Assembly (NCBI GenBank): GCA_020466095.1
Contig: CM035807.1
Coordinates: 109,638,906-109,702,905, forward strand
Reading direction: 5' to 3'
Source: Chlorops oryzae
Lineage: Eukaryota > Arthropoda > Insecta > Diptera > Chloropidae
DNA: 64,000 nt
Part shown: positions 22,832-33,657 of the stretch, piece by piece
Numbering within the stretch: the stretch's first letter is position 1
Layout of the letters: each line of letters opens with the position of its first letter
The notes under the pieces: generated by a model
What the model saw: only the letters and a program-made list of their open reading frames with translations
The model's database searches: none
Told to the model about the DNA's origin: nothing
Made by a program: the position numbers and the translations under genes

Positions 22832-23506
22832 CGATGCACGCATATCTATCTGTCTGTCTGTAAACAGTTTTCTTATTGAAGGAGATGAGCTATCATGACA
22901 AATTTTGGTATGCGTTCTCTAGGGACATGAGTACGAACAAGTTCTAGAAGCGACCATCGGAAAATTTTTAAAGGTAGGTTTCTCAAGTCTGTCATGAAAA
23001 TCACAAAAACTAATCTAAAACCTAAATTATTTAAGATATTTTGATGACATTTGCTATTTGAACATACTTGAAGCCAAATAATGTAATTTCCAAAAATCGG
23101 AAATGTGGTCGTGGCATAGAGGCGTTTTCCGATTCTTGTCTCTTACATCTAAAATTATCGTTGGACTTGAACATGCATGTATGCTTCCTGTATAGTCATA
23201 AACATCCTTCCCAAAAATTTGATTGACTGGTCCATAATTAACGAAACTTCCAGTAACTACTAGGGGGGTCTGTCACAAAAACTGCCAAAAATTGGCAATA
23301 AATCAGAGTTTTTCCAGATATTTCAATTAAATTTGGAATTTGAGCTTATATTGCAGTCTTTGATGAAATTTTCAAAACTTTCAAAATTGGGCATGGCAAA
23401 AGGGCAGTTTTCATTAAGACAAATTCGTTTTAAAAATTATTCAAGCTTATATAGCTGTGCCGGTTATTGTATTTTCAGCTCCGACCTATAACACCATTAT
23501 TTGTTT
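22832..23506 (+). mobile_element. INE-1/DINE-1-like (Helentron-derived) element, copy A, 5'-truncated
   Basis: Starts in the diagnostic internal block CATATCTATCTGTCTGTCTG and continues with GGAGATGAGCTATCATGACA and TTTTGGTATGCG, which match copy C (33381-34241) in order. It ends with CTATAACACCATTATTTGTTT, the equivalent of CTATAACACCCTTACTTGTTT in copy C. The first hundred bases (TATACCCGACA..GCGTCACCAGGA) are missing. INE-1/DINE-1 elements are short non-autonomous rolling-circle transposons, very abundant in flies; they encode nothing. The TGTCTGTCTG run and 'GCGTCACCAGGAGA' box of its sister copies are what identify the family. Confidence 0.75.
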
Positions 23507-24771
23507 CTAATGAAAGAATTGAATAGTTTTTGTGAGTCTCATCCACGAAATTCAGGTAAATAAAATTGAGTGAGTTGGTATATATGCAAGTAAGTGCAAG
23601 GACGCAATTTAAGGTAGTACTTAAAGGAATGTGTTTCCATTTCCAAGGTTGTTTCATCATCTACATCAGGGGAAATTGACAATTCTCATTACTTAATTAC
23701 GCTTCTTTTTGGTGAAATTTCTTTTGATATTTTCATTCCATTTCAAAGCTTCTTACTCGTTTGTTGGCCACTTCAATGCAAGCGAGCCAAGCACTTCCAG
23801 AATTAACAAGAAGCCATTTCTGTGCTTTTAATTGCTGCACGATTTTTCTTTCATTGCATGCTTACCACTTTCTGCTTTTGTGCTTCTTTTCCTCATATTC
23901 TTCTTCCAATTCGTTTGTTTTTTTAACTTTATACCTTTTTTACCAATACTTTTCCCAACTGTTTGTTTTTTGTTTTTTGGTTTTTCTTTTTGTTTTAGTA
24001 AAAAACCAAGTTTTTGTGGATGGAAAACAATGATCAAGTTCGAGGCATACCAAGCAAGGCTTTGCCATCCCTTTCTTCTCTCGTCGTCATTATGTGCTTT
24101 TAAAGTGCAAATGAATTTCTGCAGGACGAAAGACAAATCCTCAGCAAGAGAAACACCCTCAAATGAAAAGCAATAAATTAAGAAAGGTTTTTTTTTTTGT
24201 TTTCCTTTTTTTGTTAGATTTGTACCTACTTGAAAAGTTTTTTAATGTTCATTGCGTTTTATACGCCCGCACTTGGACTGGACAGTGTTCAGCATTCCGA
24301 TTCGGTTTTATGTGCTGTGCTCGGGAACAGGCAAATGGCCGAAGGTACACTGCAAATATTTATAGCTTCTGTTGGTAGCAGCAAAATGCTCATAGCACAA
24401 TAAAAACTTTCAGCAAAAGTAGATGGCAACAATGGCATAAAAAGCAAAGGAATACGAATTCAGAAATAGGTTCCAACCGAATGGCAAGGCACTCCCTTGA
24501 GATTTTGTAATTGCTTTTTATGACTCAATATACATAATTATGACGTTGCGTAATGTCTCTTAATTTAATTTGACAGCACAAATGGAGACATAAATATATC
24601 TGAGCGGCTGAGATGGCATGAATTTTCATTGTAATTTCCTCATTTTTTTATTTATTTTTTTTAAATGCCATTTCAAAGGAATCCGAGAATTATTGCAGCT
24701 TAAATTGATTTAGATTTCTGGGTATCAGATATTTTTCCTTCGAACGGATTTTCATCAATGGCTCAAATATT
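23507..24771. other. No gene seen; spacer
   Basis: T-rich around 23880-24000 and 24185-24215, which creates overlapping hydrophobic ORFs on both strands. No supported feature. Confidence 0.5.
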
Positions 24772-25236
24772 AACAAGTAAGGGTGTTATAGTCAAGCGAA
24801 CCTGACAATACAATAACCAACACAGATAAAGAATAAGCTATATATGTTTGAATATTTTTAAAACAGGCCCCAAAAACCACGACATTAAAAAAAAAGCCTC
24901 GGAATTTTCTACTTTAAGAGAATTTTTTATGTATTTTTTTTTTAACTGACCAACTTTTGAATTTCAGGTGTAAGACAGAATAATCGAAAAAATGCCCTAA
25001 AATATGTTAAAATATAAAATTTCATCAAACTATTTTTAAAAGTTTAGGTTTTAGAGCAGTTTTGGTGATGGTCATAACACACTCTGGTGATGGAGGTACC
25101 ATTAAAAATGTTCTGATCTGATCCATTCTCGAACTAGATCTTACTCATATCCTTTTGAACACGCATACTAAATTTCGTCATGATAGCTCAACTTTTTCGA
25201 TAAGAAAACTGTATGTATATAGGGAGGCGGATAGAT
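24772..25236 (-). mobile_element. INE-1-like copy B, 3' half, inverted
   Basis: Begins with AACAAGTAAGGGTGTTATAGTC, the reverse complement of the INE-1 3' terminus, and runs back through GGTACC, CATTCTCGAACTAGATC, AGCTCAAC and CGATAAGAAAACTGTATG. It stops in the block that equals GTCYRTCTATCTG of the complete copy. The remaining 5' part of the same element type is found 0.6 kb further on in the opposite orientation (25853-25943). Confidence 0.7.
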
Positions 25237-25765
25237 ATGGGGACATGACATAAGGCACAAATGACATAAGTCACAAAAAAAAAATGACATTAGGCCCAAA
25301 AAAATTTCATACAAAATTGGGTTTTATGGCATATGACATAAGGCCCAAAAATTTGGGTTTTATGTCATAAAAATATTTGGGTCTTATTTCATTATGCCAT
25401 AAGGCCCAAAAAAGAAAAATGACACAAGGCCCAAAATATTAAATGACGAAATTGTGCCTTATGTCATATGACATAAAACCCAAATTTTTGGGCCTTATGT
25501 CATTTTTGGAAATTTTAGTTTTAAGAGGCAGTGTGGGTTCATTGATTTTATTAATCTGGATTGGAGATGGGCACGCGGACTACGCGGAAAAAAGGGGTTG
25601 AAGCCCTTGGTCAGGGCAAAAGTTGGGGAAAAACTAGATCTTTATGCACGAAAAGCTGTAAAGGTCAATAAATGGGTCAATCGGCGGTCAAAATTACACA
25701 AAAAGTTGAATTTAAAAAAACGCGTGCAGAAAGCGGGGGTGCGAAGCGGAGCGAAGCGAGCGAGC

Positions 25766-25782
25766 AGGGGGCGAAGCCCCCT
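25766..25782. repeat. GC hairpin AGGGGGC-GAA-GCCCCCT
   Basis: Perfect 7-bp stem with a GAA loop at the end of a run of GCGAAGCGGAGCGAAGCGAGC-like repeats (25741-25765). It is the most GC-rich spot of the window and sits at the centre of the fold-back element, so it is foreign in composition to its surroundings. Confidence 0.8.
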
Positions 25783-25852
25783 CATCACAATAGCGTAAAA
25801 CATTAAGTCTGTGTCCTACATTAAAATTTCTAAAGTTTTTGAGTATTTTCTA

Positions 25853-25943
25853 TTTTATACCCGACAGACGTCGTCAAGTACCAATCGAGATAGACCATAT
25901 TAAATTTATATAGAAAAGATTAGCGTCACCAGGATATTTAGAC
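25853..25943 (+). mobile_element. INE-1-like copy B, 5' half, inside the fold-back element
   Basis: Reads TTTATACCCGACAGAC, then CGAGATAGACCATAT, TATATAGAAAAGAT, TAGCGTCACCAGGA and TATTTAGAC, the exact 5' order of copy C. It breaks off at TTTAGAC, the same place where the inverted 3' half outside the fold-back element starts. The two pieces are therefore the complementary halves of one INE-1 sequence, separated and inverted relative to each other. Confidence 0.7.
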
Positions 25944-26621
25944 GCAAAATTGCGAAAAGACCGCATTTGCGAAATATCGGCGGTCAAAGTTACACAAAAA
26001 CTCGAATTTAATATTTTGGGCCTTGTGTCATTTTTTTTTTTGGGCCTTATGTCATATGAAATAAGTCCCAAAAATTTTTTTAAATTAAAATTGGGTTTTA
26101 TGTCATATGACATAAGGCACAATTTCGTCATGAAATTTTTGGGTCTTGTGTCATTTTTTTTTTTGGGACTTATGTCATTTTTATTTTTTGGGCCTTATGT
26201 CATAAAATTTTGGGTTTTATTTTTTGGGCCTTATGTCATTTTTTTTTTGTGACTTATGTCATTTGTGCCTTATGTCATGTCGCCATTCGAATCAAAAATG
26301 TATGCAAATAATTCTTGGATTTCAAAATATATGCTTTCCTAGAAACTTACACTCTAGAAGATCCTTTTCCAAAAAAAAGGATAGAGACAAAAAGATTAAA
26401 TAGGATAAGAAAATTATGTCTGGTTGGAGGATTTCAACATCTTTATCCTTCTTCTTATACTTAAGATATATATATTTGAAAAACAAATACTTTTGTCTAC
26501 GGTCATTGTATCGGTTATGCTCATTGAAATCCAAAATTCAACCACATTATGGAAAGTAGAAGTTTGCCTGCTTGACGTTTTTTAAGCCCAGCGAAAAACC
26601 ATGTGAATCTGCCAAAGCAGG

Positions 26622-26843
26622 ATGAACTCGAAACAACAGAAGAAACTTAGTCGTTGCGCTTTGTTGTGTGTTGTCCTTGCTTATAGCACATTAGTAAACA
26701 TGCATTCAGGCCTTAAGATATTCGCACTCAAGTCGCCTGAATCGTATTTGGGGCAGCTGCCAGTATCCGCAAAAGCGTTGCTCTTAGTTTTCAGTTTTCT
26801 TATTCAGCCCTCTATCCCTCCCCATTCCATTGCATCGTTTTGA
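26622..26843 (+). CDS. Speculative small ORF, 73 aa, signal-peptide-like start
   Basis: The frame begins MNSKQQKKLSRC, a basic N-terminus, followed by a hydrophobic stretch (ALLCVVLAYSTLV, residues 13-25) and later a second one (ALLLVFSFLI, residues 52-61). The start context CAGG-ATG has A at -3, acceptable for insects. No homologue recognised, no promoter or splice signals convincingly placed, and other frames across the same DNA are open too. It could be a secreted or membrane peptide, but chance is the more likely explanation. Confidence 0.12.
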   Translation: MNSKQQKKLSRCALLCVVLAYSTLVNMHSGLKIFALKSPESYLGQLPVSAKALLLVFSFLIQPSIPPHSIASF

Positions 26844-29143
26844 GCTTTGGCCTTTACCGTTAAACTTTTTCGTGTCATCGGATCTCAGTTTGCAATGCCG
26901 CAGAGCCGCGGGCATCATTCGAGCTTACATTGGCGAAGTTGTTTTTCGGCTCAAGCGTCGGTTGCATTCGAATCCGGTTCGTACGTCCGTCCCGCTAAGT
27001 GTCTGCAGGCAGCTTTCCGCGTTGAATTGACATTCCGGCTCTGAATTATGCATCGCGAGCGAGCTGCCGAAATCGCTGGTCACGGCCTTTCAAAGGAAAA
27101 GTTCGCTGTAGTTATGGAAATTGTTCGCACTATGAAACTCAGGAGGCGATTTGAAGACTCCAAGTTTCTCCGTCGGAGGCATTTGTCTTCATCGTCGTTG
27201 TTCATAATTAAAATGACTTTGCAGAAAGAAAAGAACTTTGAAATTAAAAAGTTGCATAATTTGCTTTCGAAAAATTTTCATCACGCCAAAGAAGCAGAGA
27301 ATTCGCTTGCATTTTTCATGTTTACAACTCACCAGCTCTGATAATACGATTATCTGAGAGCCTTAAGCGAAGCATGGAGGTTTCGGCTGATCACTTAAGT
27401 GTCCTCGCGCTGTGCATCAAATTAATAAATTCGGACATAAAAATTTACTCTTTGAGATAAAACTTTACTCGAAGGAAGGGTCATGTGCTCTTCCCTTTGT
27501 GTGAAATTTTTATGAGTCCGATTTCCACAAGTCACAAAAAGTCAGAAAAAAGTCCTGTAAAAATGATTGCGAAACTTATCTGTACGTGAAAATCGGGCTG
27601 CCCTCGAAGGCGAATAGAAAAAGTGGTACATAAAAAAGAGACAACAGAATTTAAAAGAAGTCGTGAAGCCTTTTTGGTGTTTGATGTAAACAATAAACTA
27701 CGAATATAACAACAGCAATTAAAGCTTGGATACAAAAGAATTCTTATCTCTTCCCGAGCGAGCATGAACATGTGCTTTTATCGCCGCTCGTCCTAATGGT
27801 TCACCCCCATTGCGAGTGTAAGCATTCCTATATGAGTGCTATAAAACTTCGATTGCCAGATTAATTTCCAATTAAATCGCGTAACGTTGCTATTTATAAC
27901 GGGACCTCCTCCTACGTACATACGTATATATGTAGGTTTGCAGGTTATGGCACTGCACTCTGACTGCCACATTTGTTTTCGTTTTGTTGGCTAAGCCGGC
28001 ACTTGTACAGTTATCGGCTCCCGACGTGGCATGGAGTCAATTGTCTTTGTTGTTCATCAAATTGATTTGTAGCACCAGAGAGTTTGATTTTGGGATCAGT
28101 TGAGAGGATTACACCAACTGCGTGTCGTGCAGATTGGACGGCTTTTGTTCCTTTGAAATCCTCTCGAATTAATATCGGATATTAATTTGAGATTGCTATG
28201 GGCAACCAATCAAATGGGCTTTTGTGTAAGGAATTTGCTGGCATTGCGAGTTTTGACTCCTGCTCGCTCTTGAGTATGTATGAGTTTGTCATAAAAGTCT
28301 GAGATCGATTAATGAGAAAACTTTCTTGGACAGGGCTGGAGCTATTGAAGCATGTAATCACAATAATGGTTGAAATCTCAAGAATTTACTCTTACACTCA
28401 ACAAATTAATATTTTTTTTAAATGTTCACATTTATTTCACATGAGCAGAAACAAATAATTAAGTTGTCAGAAAGAATATTCTCTAGCTCATCAGAACATT
28501 TCATTTTCATTTCATTTATTATGATTTCAGGTATCCTAGCACAGTAAAAAAAATCTACCTTATAGTTAAAATATTTATTGGTATTATTATAATACGATTA
28601 TTTGACGTGCTTCATTCGATTATGAGATTATAGAGCAGGTACTGATCTTTGCTTCAGCAAAGTTATTTATTACAGCAAAGCACTAGAAAACATTTTTGGG
28701 AATTTATACATATAAGCCAATTTTTGCAGATTAACATTCTCGTGCGTAGAATGACCCTAAATAGCAAAATAGTATGAAATACGGAGATGTTTTTTCAATG
28801 TGCCGCAATGTGCTCCAGCGTGTGCGTACTAGTATCCTTCAGGGGAATTTATTTGCAGCTGGATAACGGTGCATCGAAACGCTGTTTAGATGGGATAATC
28901 GAAAAAGTTTTTGATATTTATTTATTGCCCCCGAAAGTGTGATTTTAAAACCGTTTTGGAGTGCGATAATGCCATCATGTCGAAACTTTGAGCTAAATGA
29001 GCTTTCACGGTTAACTGAATTTAAGCTTAAACAGTGAAAAGAGCTTGTGCAAAGTTTTAGAGAAACAAAAAATTAAATGTGTAGGAACCCGACAAGAAAG
29101 CATTTAATTAAATTTTTTTTTTCGTCAAAGAAAACAATCGCAA

Positions 29144-29172
29144 GCGTATACATAATGACGTTACGTATACGC
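29144..29172. repeat. Interrupted palindrome with GCGTATAC arms
   Basis: GCGTATAC at 29144-29151 and GTATACGC at 29165-29172 are perfect inverted arms around a 13-bp centre (ATAATGACGTTAC) containing a CRE-like TGACGTTA. Could be a dimer-type protein site or chance. Confidence 0.5.
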
Positions 29173-29468
29173 TCCACAAACCCACACTGATTTCTCATTA
29201 TTCTATGGAAACAAAAGTTACCATGAATCCTTGTTTATGACAAAGAGAATGGAAAGGTTTTGACGATTTCTCTAAAAATTTTGCTAACTAGATATGCATG
29301 CGCATATATATGTATGTACATATTTGTATAGGTAAGCTTCCAGCTACATCATTTAGTTGCTTGTGTACGTCGCTTATTGTGAAAGTCGAAAAAGCTGCAT
29401 TAATGAATTTAATTTGAAATTCTAGCTTTGTGCACTGTCGGAACGCTTTTCTTGGAAAATCATATATA

Positions 29469-29784
29469 CAGGGTGTCCCGCTCATGAGTGCAACTATTCA
29501 GGTGATAGGGGAGGTCCAGACGAACAAATAATTGTGTGACGACAAGGGGTCTAAGTTTTACCCCTGAGGAGTTACAGGCGTTACAATTTTGTTTTGAGTT
29601 GTTTAAAAAAAATTTTTTTTACAGACTTTTTTTTCGATATCATGCAAAACATAATAATAAAATACAACAAAAACTTACTCCTCAGGAGTAAGAGTTAGAC
29701 CCCTTGTCGTCACACAATTATTTGTTCGTCTGGACCTCCTTTATCACCTCCCTGAATAGCTTCACTCTTAAGCGGGACACCCTG
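29469..29784. mobile_element. Complete 316-bp MITE with long TIRs (CAGGGTGTCCC) and TA target
   Basis: The left arm starts CAGGGTGTCCCGCTCATGAG and the right arm, reverse-complemented, CAGGGTGTCCCGCTTAAGAG. The arms stay alignable for about 110 bp, including GGAGGTCCAGACGAACAAAT and GTGTGACGACAAGGGGTC, with roughly one mismatch in ten and one 5-bp indel. The element is flanked on both sides by TATA, consistent with a TA target duplication and a Tc1/mariner-type enzyme. It has no coding capacity. A related but diverged arm is at 12669. The good arm match suggests that this copy is fairly young. Confidence 0.85.
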
Positions 29785-32700
29785 TATAATATTAAAATCA
29801 CAAGACATTTCACTTTATGCAAAACGAAGAACGACTGCTAACTATGAATGCAGCATCTTCTTAAAAATTGTTTTTTTGAAATCGCTTTAACGAATATTTG
29901 TCAAAAAGCCCTGAATTAAAATTGAAACCGAATGCGAATAATTCAAGCTTTTTGAAGCATTCGAGCAGTTTCTCATTACTTGATCTGAAGAAGGTGTTTT
30001 CGAATAATTGAAACACCTGTTATAATCAAAAATTAATTTCATCGCTTGTATGTTCCTTTATCGATAAAAAACTGAATGAAAGTATGTGAAATTCTGTGTG
30101 TTAAGCTAATATATAAATAAAAAGGATTTTATAAAAAGTAATAATCCTTTTAATAGATCTCGTTATCCTTTTAATTTGGGAGCACGAAATTCAAATTAGT
30201 ATTTAAATAATCAATACGTGCCGCTGACAGAGAGATTCGAAATTAATTAAATCTGCGTCAATTCACATCCTTTATTGACGAATTTCCGAGGTCATTACAG
30301 ATCCAGTGTCAACGTGATTTCCATTTGAGCAAATTCGGATGCGAAAATCAATCGAAAAATCAACAAAGTCCATTAACTTCAATCAGACACTGAGCGGGGT
30401 CTCTCTCTCTTTTGTCCTGTTTCATTTTATTTTCTCGCAATTAATTTCATAGAATTCGAATCAAAATTGATTTGTTGATCGGACCCTGCGTAAATACTGC
30501 AGAAAGCACTTTAAAGTTTATTTGTGAAACGCTTCTCTGAGCATTCGGAGAATGGTTTTTGCTCGGCGGTTGGCAGGACACAGCAAAGCAGCAGCCATTA
30601 ATTTCCCTATAATCAATTACATATTTGAACTCGAACTGAAGCTGTTTCCCATGGTTGATGGCGGGTTTGGGTGCTGCTGCTTCTACTGCTAGTGTACTAG
30701 AAATCATTTAGCTTGCAAAACTATATTTTGGTTTTTGTGTTCTCGGCAATAATTTATGCTCGGAGCGTTGCACTGACTTGGACATTGGTGCAGTCAAGCC
30801 GAAATTCCAAAAAAGCCAAACTTTTTGAAAACGTTGAAGCATCGCATGAGAAATGGATTTTAGATAATGACTCTGATGACTTGCAGGGCCAATGCACTGT
30901 GGTAAGCTTAAATAGTTTTGAAACGAGCGATTATTGAAAAAGGACGAACAACAGAAAAAACAAAAAAGGAAAAACAACGAAATTTGAGGCAAAAAAGTTA
31001 CATTTTGATAAATTCTCCTTGAATAGTTTTCGCAATTATTGTGAATGCTTTATTTTCGGTCAGGTTCAGTTGGGGTTTTGAGGAAAAAGTTTAAGAAAAT
31101 GATGATGCTGCTTGGATTTTAAGTGGTTTTCTTGTAGGACTCGTTGAAGATTTTAGATTAAAAGAGTAAACTTTTTCAACTGCTTAGGCTTGACACAAAA
31201 CAAAATACGAAAGAAATGGGGAAGAAAATTGTTTTTAAGCATATCTGAGAAATCGGATTATTTTCGCTTCATTGTGGAATAAATGATATTTTTGTGCTTA
31301 GATACGAAAATCTTGTTTTGTTCCAATTGGGATTAAAACCAAATTAATATGTACTTGAGCATTACTTAAACTCCTTCAGGGACTTCTTTAATCTTGTCAT
31401 CAGCAATATGGAATGTAATTGAAAAAAGTAATTTCGAAATACTAAGCCTTTCGGCTTGCGATAATCCTTGATTTCTTTGAAGGGTATGAAAACTTTAAAT
31501 ATAAGCATCGAAGGCAGCGTAAGAAAAAAAAGAAAAATAAAAATAAAAATAAAAGAAAAAACAACGAGGCAAAAAAATAGCAAAAATTCGCTGCTTTTCC
31601 TGCTCAGAAAACATTTTTTTGGGGAAAACTTGTTGGAGAAGTATGCAAGTGAGAAAATATTGCAGTTGGCTAAAAGTTTCGCAGTTGCGGTTGCGTCAAG
31701 AAATGAAAATAACGACAACAGCATAAGCAGCAATAACAAAAACAAATAACAACAACGAAAAGAACGAAAATAACGAAAACAACGACATAAGCAACGTGGA
31801 TGCACAGAAGAGCTCCAAAAGCCGCAGGCGTAATGCAAAAATATGTGCCACGCCGTTCAGGCAGCGGAACTTGCACAGCAGCGTCCTTGTCAACGCCTCC
31901 GACTGTCAGCGGCACACAATTTATTTTGCTACCAATTGGGCTCGCCAGAGACGTGCAAACACACACACACACAGAGCGCTCTGCGGCCGCAAACTTTTGA
32001 AAAGTAATTAAGTCAAGTCAAAGTCATCGGCGCATGCTGCAATAGCATAGAAAGGACACATGCAACAACGCGACACGCACGGAAAACAGGCCGTAACGTT
32101 GCACGGAATTAAGTCGTTCGCACTTGCGAACAGCTCTCTGGGTGTAGGGTAAATATGCTTCCGGACTTCCTTCCCACTTTTGAAATGAGCTCTCAATCAT
32201 TTTTACGTACTTGAAATATTCTTGCACCACGCCCAAACGTCGCTGTCTGCGCTTGCGAGTGCCGCATTTAAAATATGAAATATTCCGCAAGTCCCTTTGC
32301 ATCGACGCCTAATGAATGCCCACTTGGCATAAGATCGTTGCGCTGTTGGGCGAACATCCTTCAAACAATTACATTGCACTTGAGTTGACGGCTGTGGTGC
32401 TTTCAAATGATGTCTCCGATTCCACTGTCAAAGAGACCCTCGACTTAATATCGCTATTGAAGGGCCCAATGGTAGGTCTCCGACTATTTCAACCCGCTGT
32501 CTTCAACTGACTGCGTTAGCCAGCTGCTGCCTGCTTTGTCTCAGCCCTACATGTTGCTGCCTCAATAGCCATCAAGTAGCTCCTTCAGAGTGGAATCAAA
32601 GTGCCGCTCCTTGGCAGTCGGTTGCACAAAATGACACTTATAATTGCGCTCCGGTGTAAAACTTTAACAATAAATTGAAAAGTTTCATTTTTGTTTCTGA

Positions 32701-33380
32701 AGTCGGTGTGTGTTTCTTATGGATTTTCGGTTTCTTGAACATCTTTTCTTGCCCTTTGCCGTTGCTCCCTGAGCAGAGTAAATGGTTCGAAGTGCAAAGT
32801 TGGAGCTTAATATTTCGTTATACTGTAGACGAAAGGCGATTTCGAGGCTGAATTCTGCTTGCTTTTCGTCCATTCCTGTTTGGATTCTTGTTTTAAAAAA
32901 ATCATAAAATCATATTTTGCCGAAAGTTCTAGCAAAAAGTTGTCTGGAATGTTGTATGCTATGGTTTATATAAAAAAGGAGGAATGGGAACTTCGGAAGA
33001 GATTTTAGAGAGCATTAACTGTTCGGGGAACGATGTTGAATAGAAATAAAAATTTACGAAAACTTCAGTAATTATTTTAAAGTTTTAATGATGATTTTAG
33101 TTGATATCAGATGACAAAAAGCGAACAAGAAAAAGTCGTCCTAAGCTGAGGTAAATTGCTGCAAAGGTCATAATCCCCATCCGAGAGTCACTTTGAAGCA
33201 CGAAATTTAAGAGGCTTATCAATTTTTGATTTCATAGGAGCGATGAGCATGGACCAAATCGTAAGTGTGCTCGAATGCCGCTTACACTAAGGCTTCAGGA
33301 GAAGAATGATTTCCAAATTGGGTGAATTCTACGGATCTTGAAACATATCCGATTTTCATGTTCAAATTCACAGGTACATA
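29785..33380. other. No gene seen; spacer with simple repeats
   Basis: Includes an AAAATAAAAATA-rich run (31525-31560), AACAACAACGAAAA-type runs on the + strand (31700-31790) and a (CA)n run (31960-31974). The longest ORF (158 codons, minus strand, 31362-31838) is the translation of these low-complexity tracts. 31790-32550 is more GC-rich but gives only inconsistent short frames. Confidence 0.5.
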
Positions 33381-33392
33381 TTTATACCCGAC

Positions 33393-33410
33393 ACACTCTG
33401 TGTCGAGGGT
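33393..33410 (+). repeat. Target-site duplication of the nested LINE (left copy)
   Basis: ACACTCTGTGTCGAGGGT here and ACACTGTGTGTCGAGGGT at 33640-33657 differ at one of 18 positions. They are the duplicated INE-1 target, and so mark the exact borders of the inserted fragment. Confidence 0.85.
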
Positions 33411-33639
33411 CCTGAGAGCAAATGAGGAGACTTTGGCAAAGAAAGGCTACGCACTGGAAATTCAAGGTTGCAGAAAACGGGGGCGTCCGAAACAGCGCTG
33501 GATGGATACAATAAAATGGGACCTAGAGGCTGTAGGACTTACCTCGGATGATGCAACCGACAGAACAAATTGAAGGAACTGGTCGCGTTTTGCGGACCCC
33601 GGGATATACCGGGATAGTTAAACACGCAAGAAGAAGAAG
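33411..33639 (+). mobile_element. 5'-truncated LINE fragment (RTE-like C-terminus) with (AAG)n tail
   Basis: The frame from 33412 reads LRANEETLAKKGYAL.. and then RGRPKQRWMDTIKWDL, ..SDDATDRTN. This is the conserved C-terminal tail of endonuclease/reverse-transcriptase proteins (GRP..RWMD..K.DL..GL....A.DR..WR....ADP). The expected tryptophan after DRTN is a TGA stop (33571-33573), after which the frame continues RNWSRFADPGIYR, so the fragment is broken by one nonsense change. It ends AAGAAGAAGAAG, a short simple-repeat tail used by several LINE clades. Only the last 229 bp were inserted, as is usual for 5'-truncated copies. Assignment to the RTE group is from the tail motif and should be taken as probable only. 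Confidence 0.8.
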
Positions 33640-33657
33640 ACACTGTGTGTCGAGGGT
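33640..33657 (+). repeat. Target-site duplication of the nested LINE (right copy)
   Basis: The partner of 33393-33410, directly after the AAG tail. One mismatch in 18 suggests that the insertion is recent compared with the INE-1 copy it hit. Confidence 0.85.

Larger units (their letters stand above)
25237..26286. mobile_element. 1.05-kb fold-back element with GACATAAGGC motif arrays
   Basis: The first and last roughly 54 bases are near-perfect inverted repeats (ATGGNGACATGACATAAGG, then CACAAATGACATAAGTCAC, then an A run). Inwards, each arm of about 265 bp is made of a motif related to GACATAAGGCCCAAAA and its reverse complement TTTTGGGCCTTATGTC, more than 15 copies in both orientations, several as back-to-back palindromes around CATATG. 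The centre (25510-26010) is different: a GC-rich module with the hairpin AGGGGGC-GAA-GCCCCCT, a 35-bp direct repeat (25680-25714 and 25976-26010, three mismatches), and an INE-1 5' piece. No transposase frame is present; a 66-codon basic ORF (25598-25795) reads through the GC module and is probably fortuitous. Long arms of short subterminal motifs fit Foldback-type DNA transposons. Superfamily unknown. Confidence 0.75.
26287..29468. other. No supported gene; spacer
   Basis: 26560-27060 is more balanced in composition and holds a possible small ORF (26622-26843) and overlapping frames. 27900-28420 carries CACGTA/ATATGTAGG words without clear function. Nothing else supported apart from the palindrome at 29144. 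Confidence 0.45.

Noticed and set aside
25598..25798. 66-codon basic ORF inside the fold-back element
   Set aside because: Residues come from the GCGAAGC repeats and A runs; too short and repetitive for a transposase.
31362..31838. 158-codon minus-strand ORF, the longest in the window
   Set aside because: Its sequence (runs of F, L, C, S) is the translation of A-rich and AAC/GAA repeat DNA; no domain and no start context.
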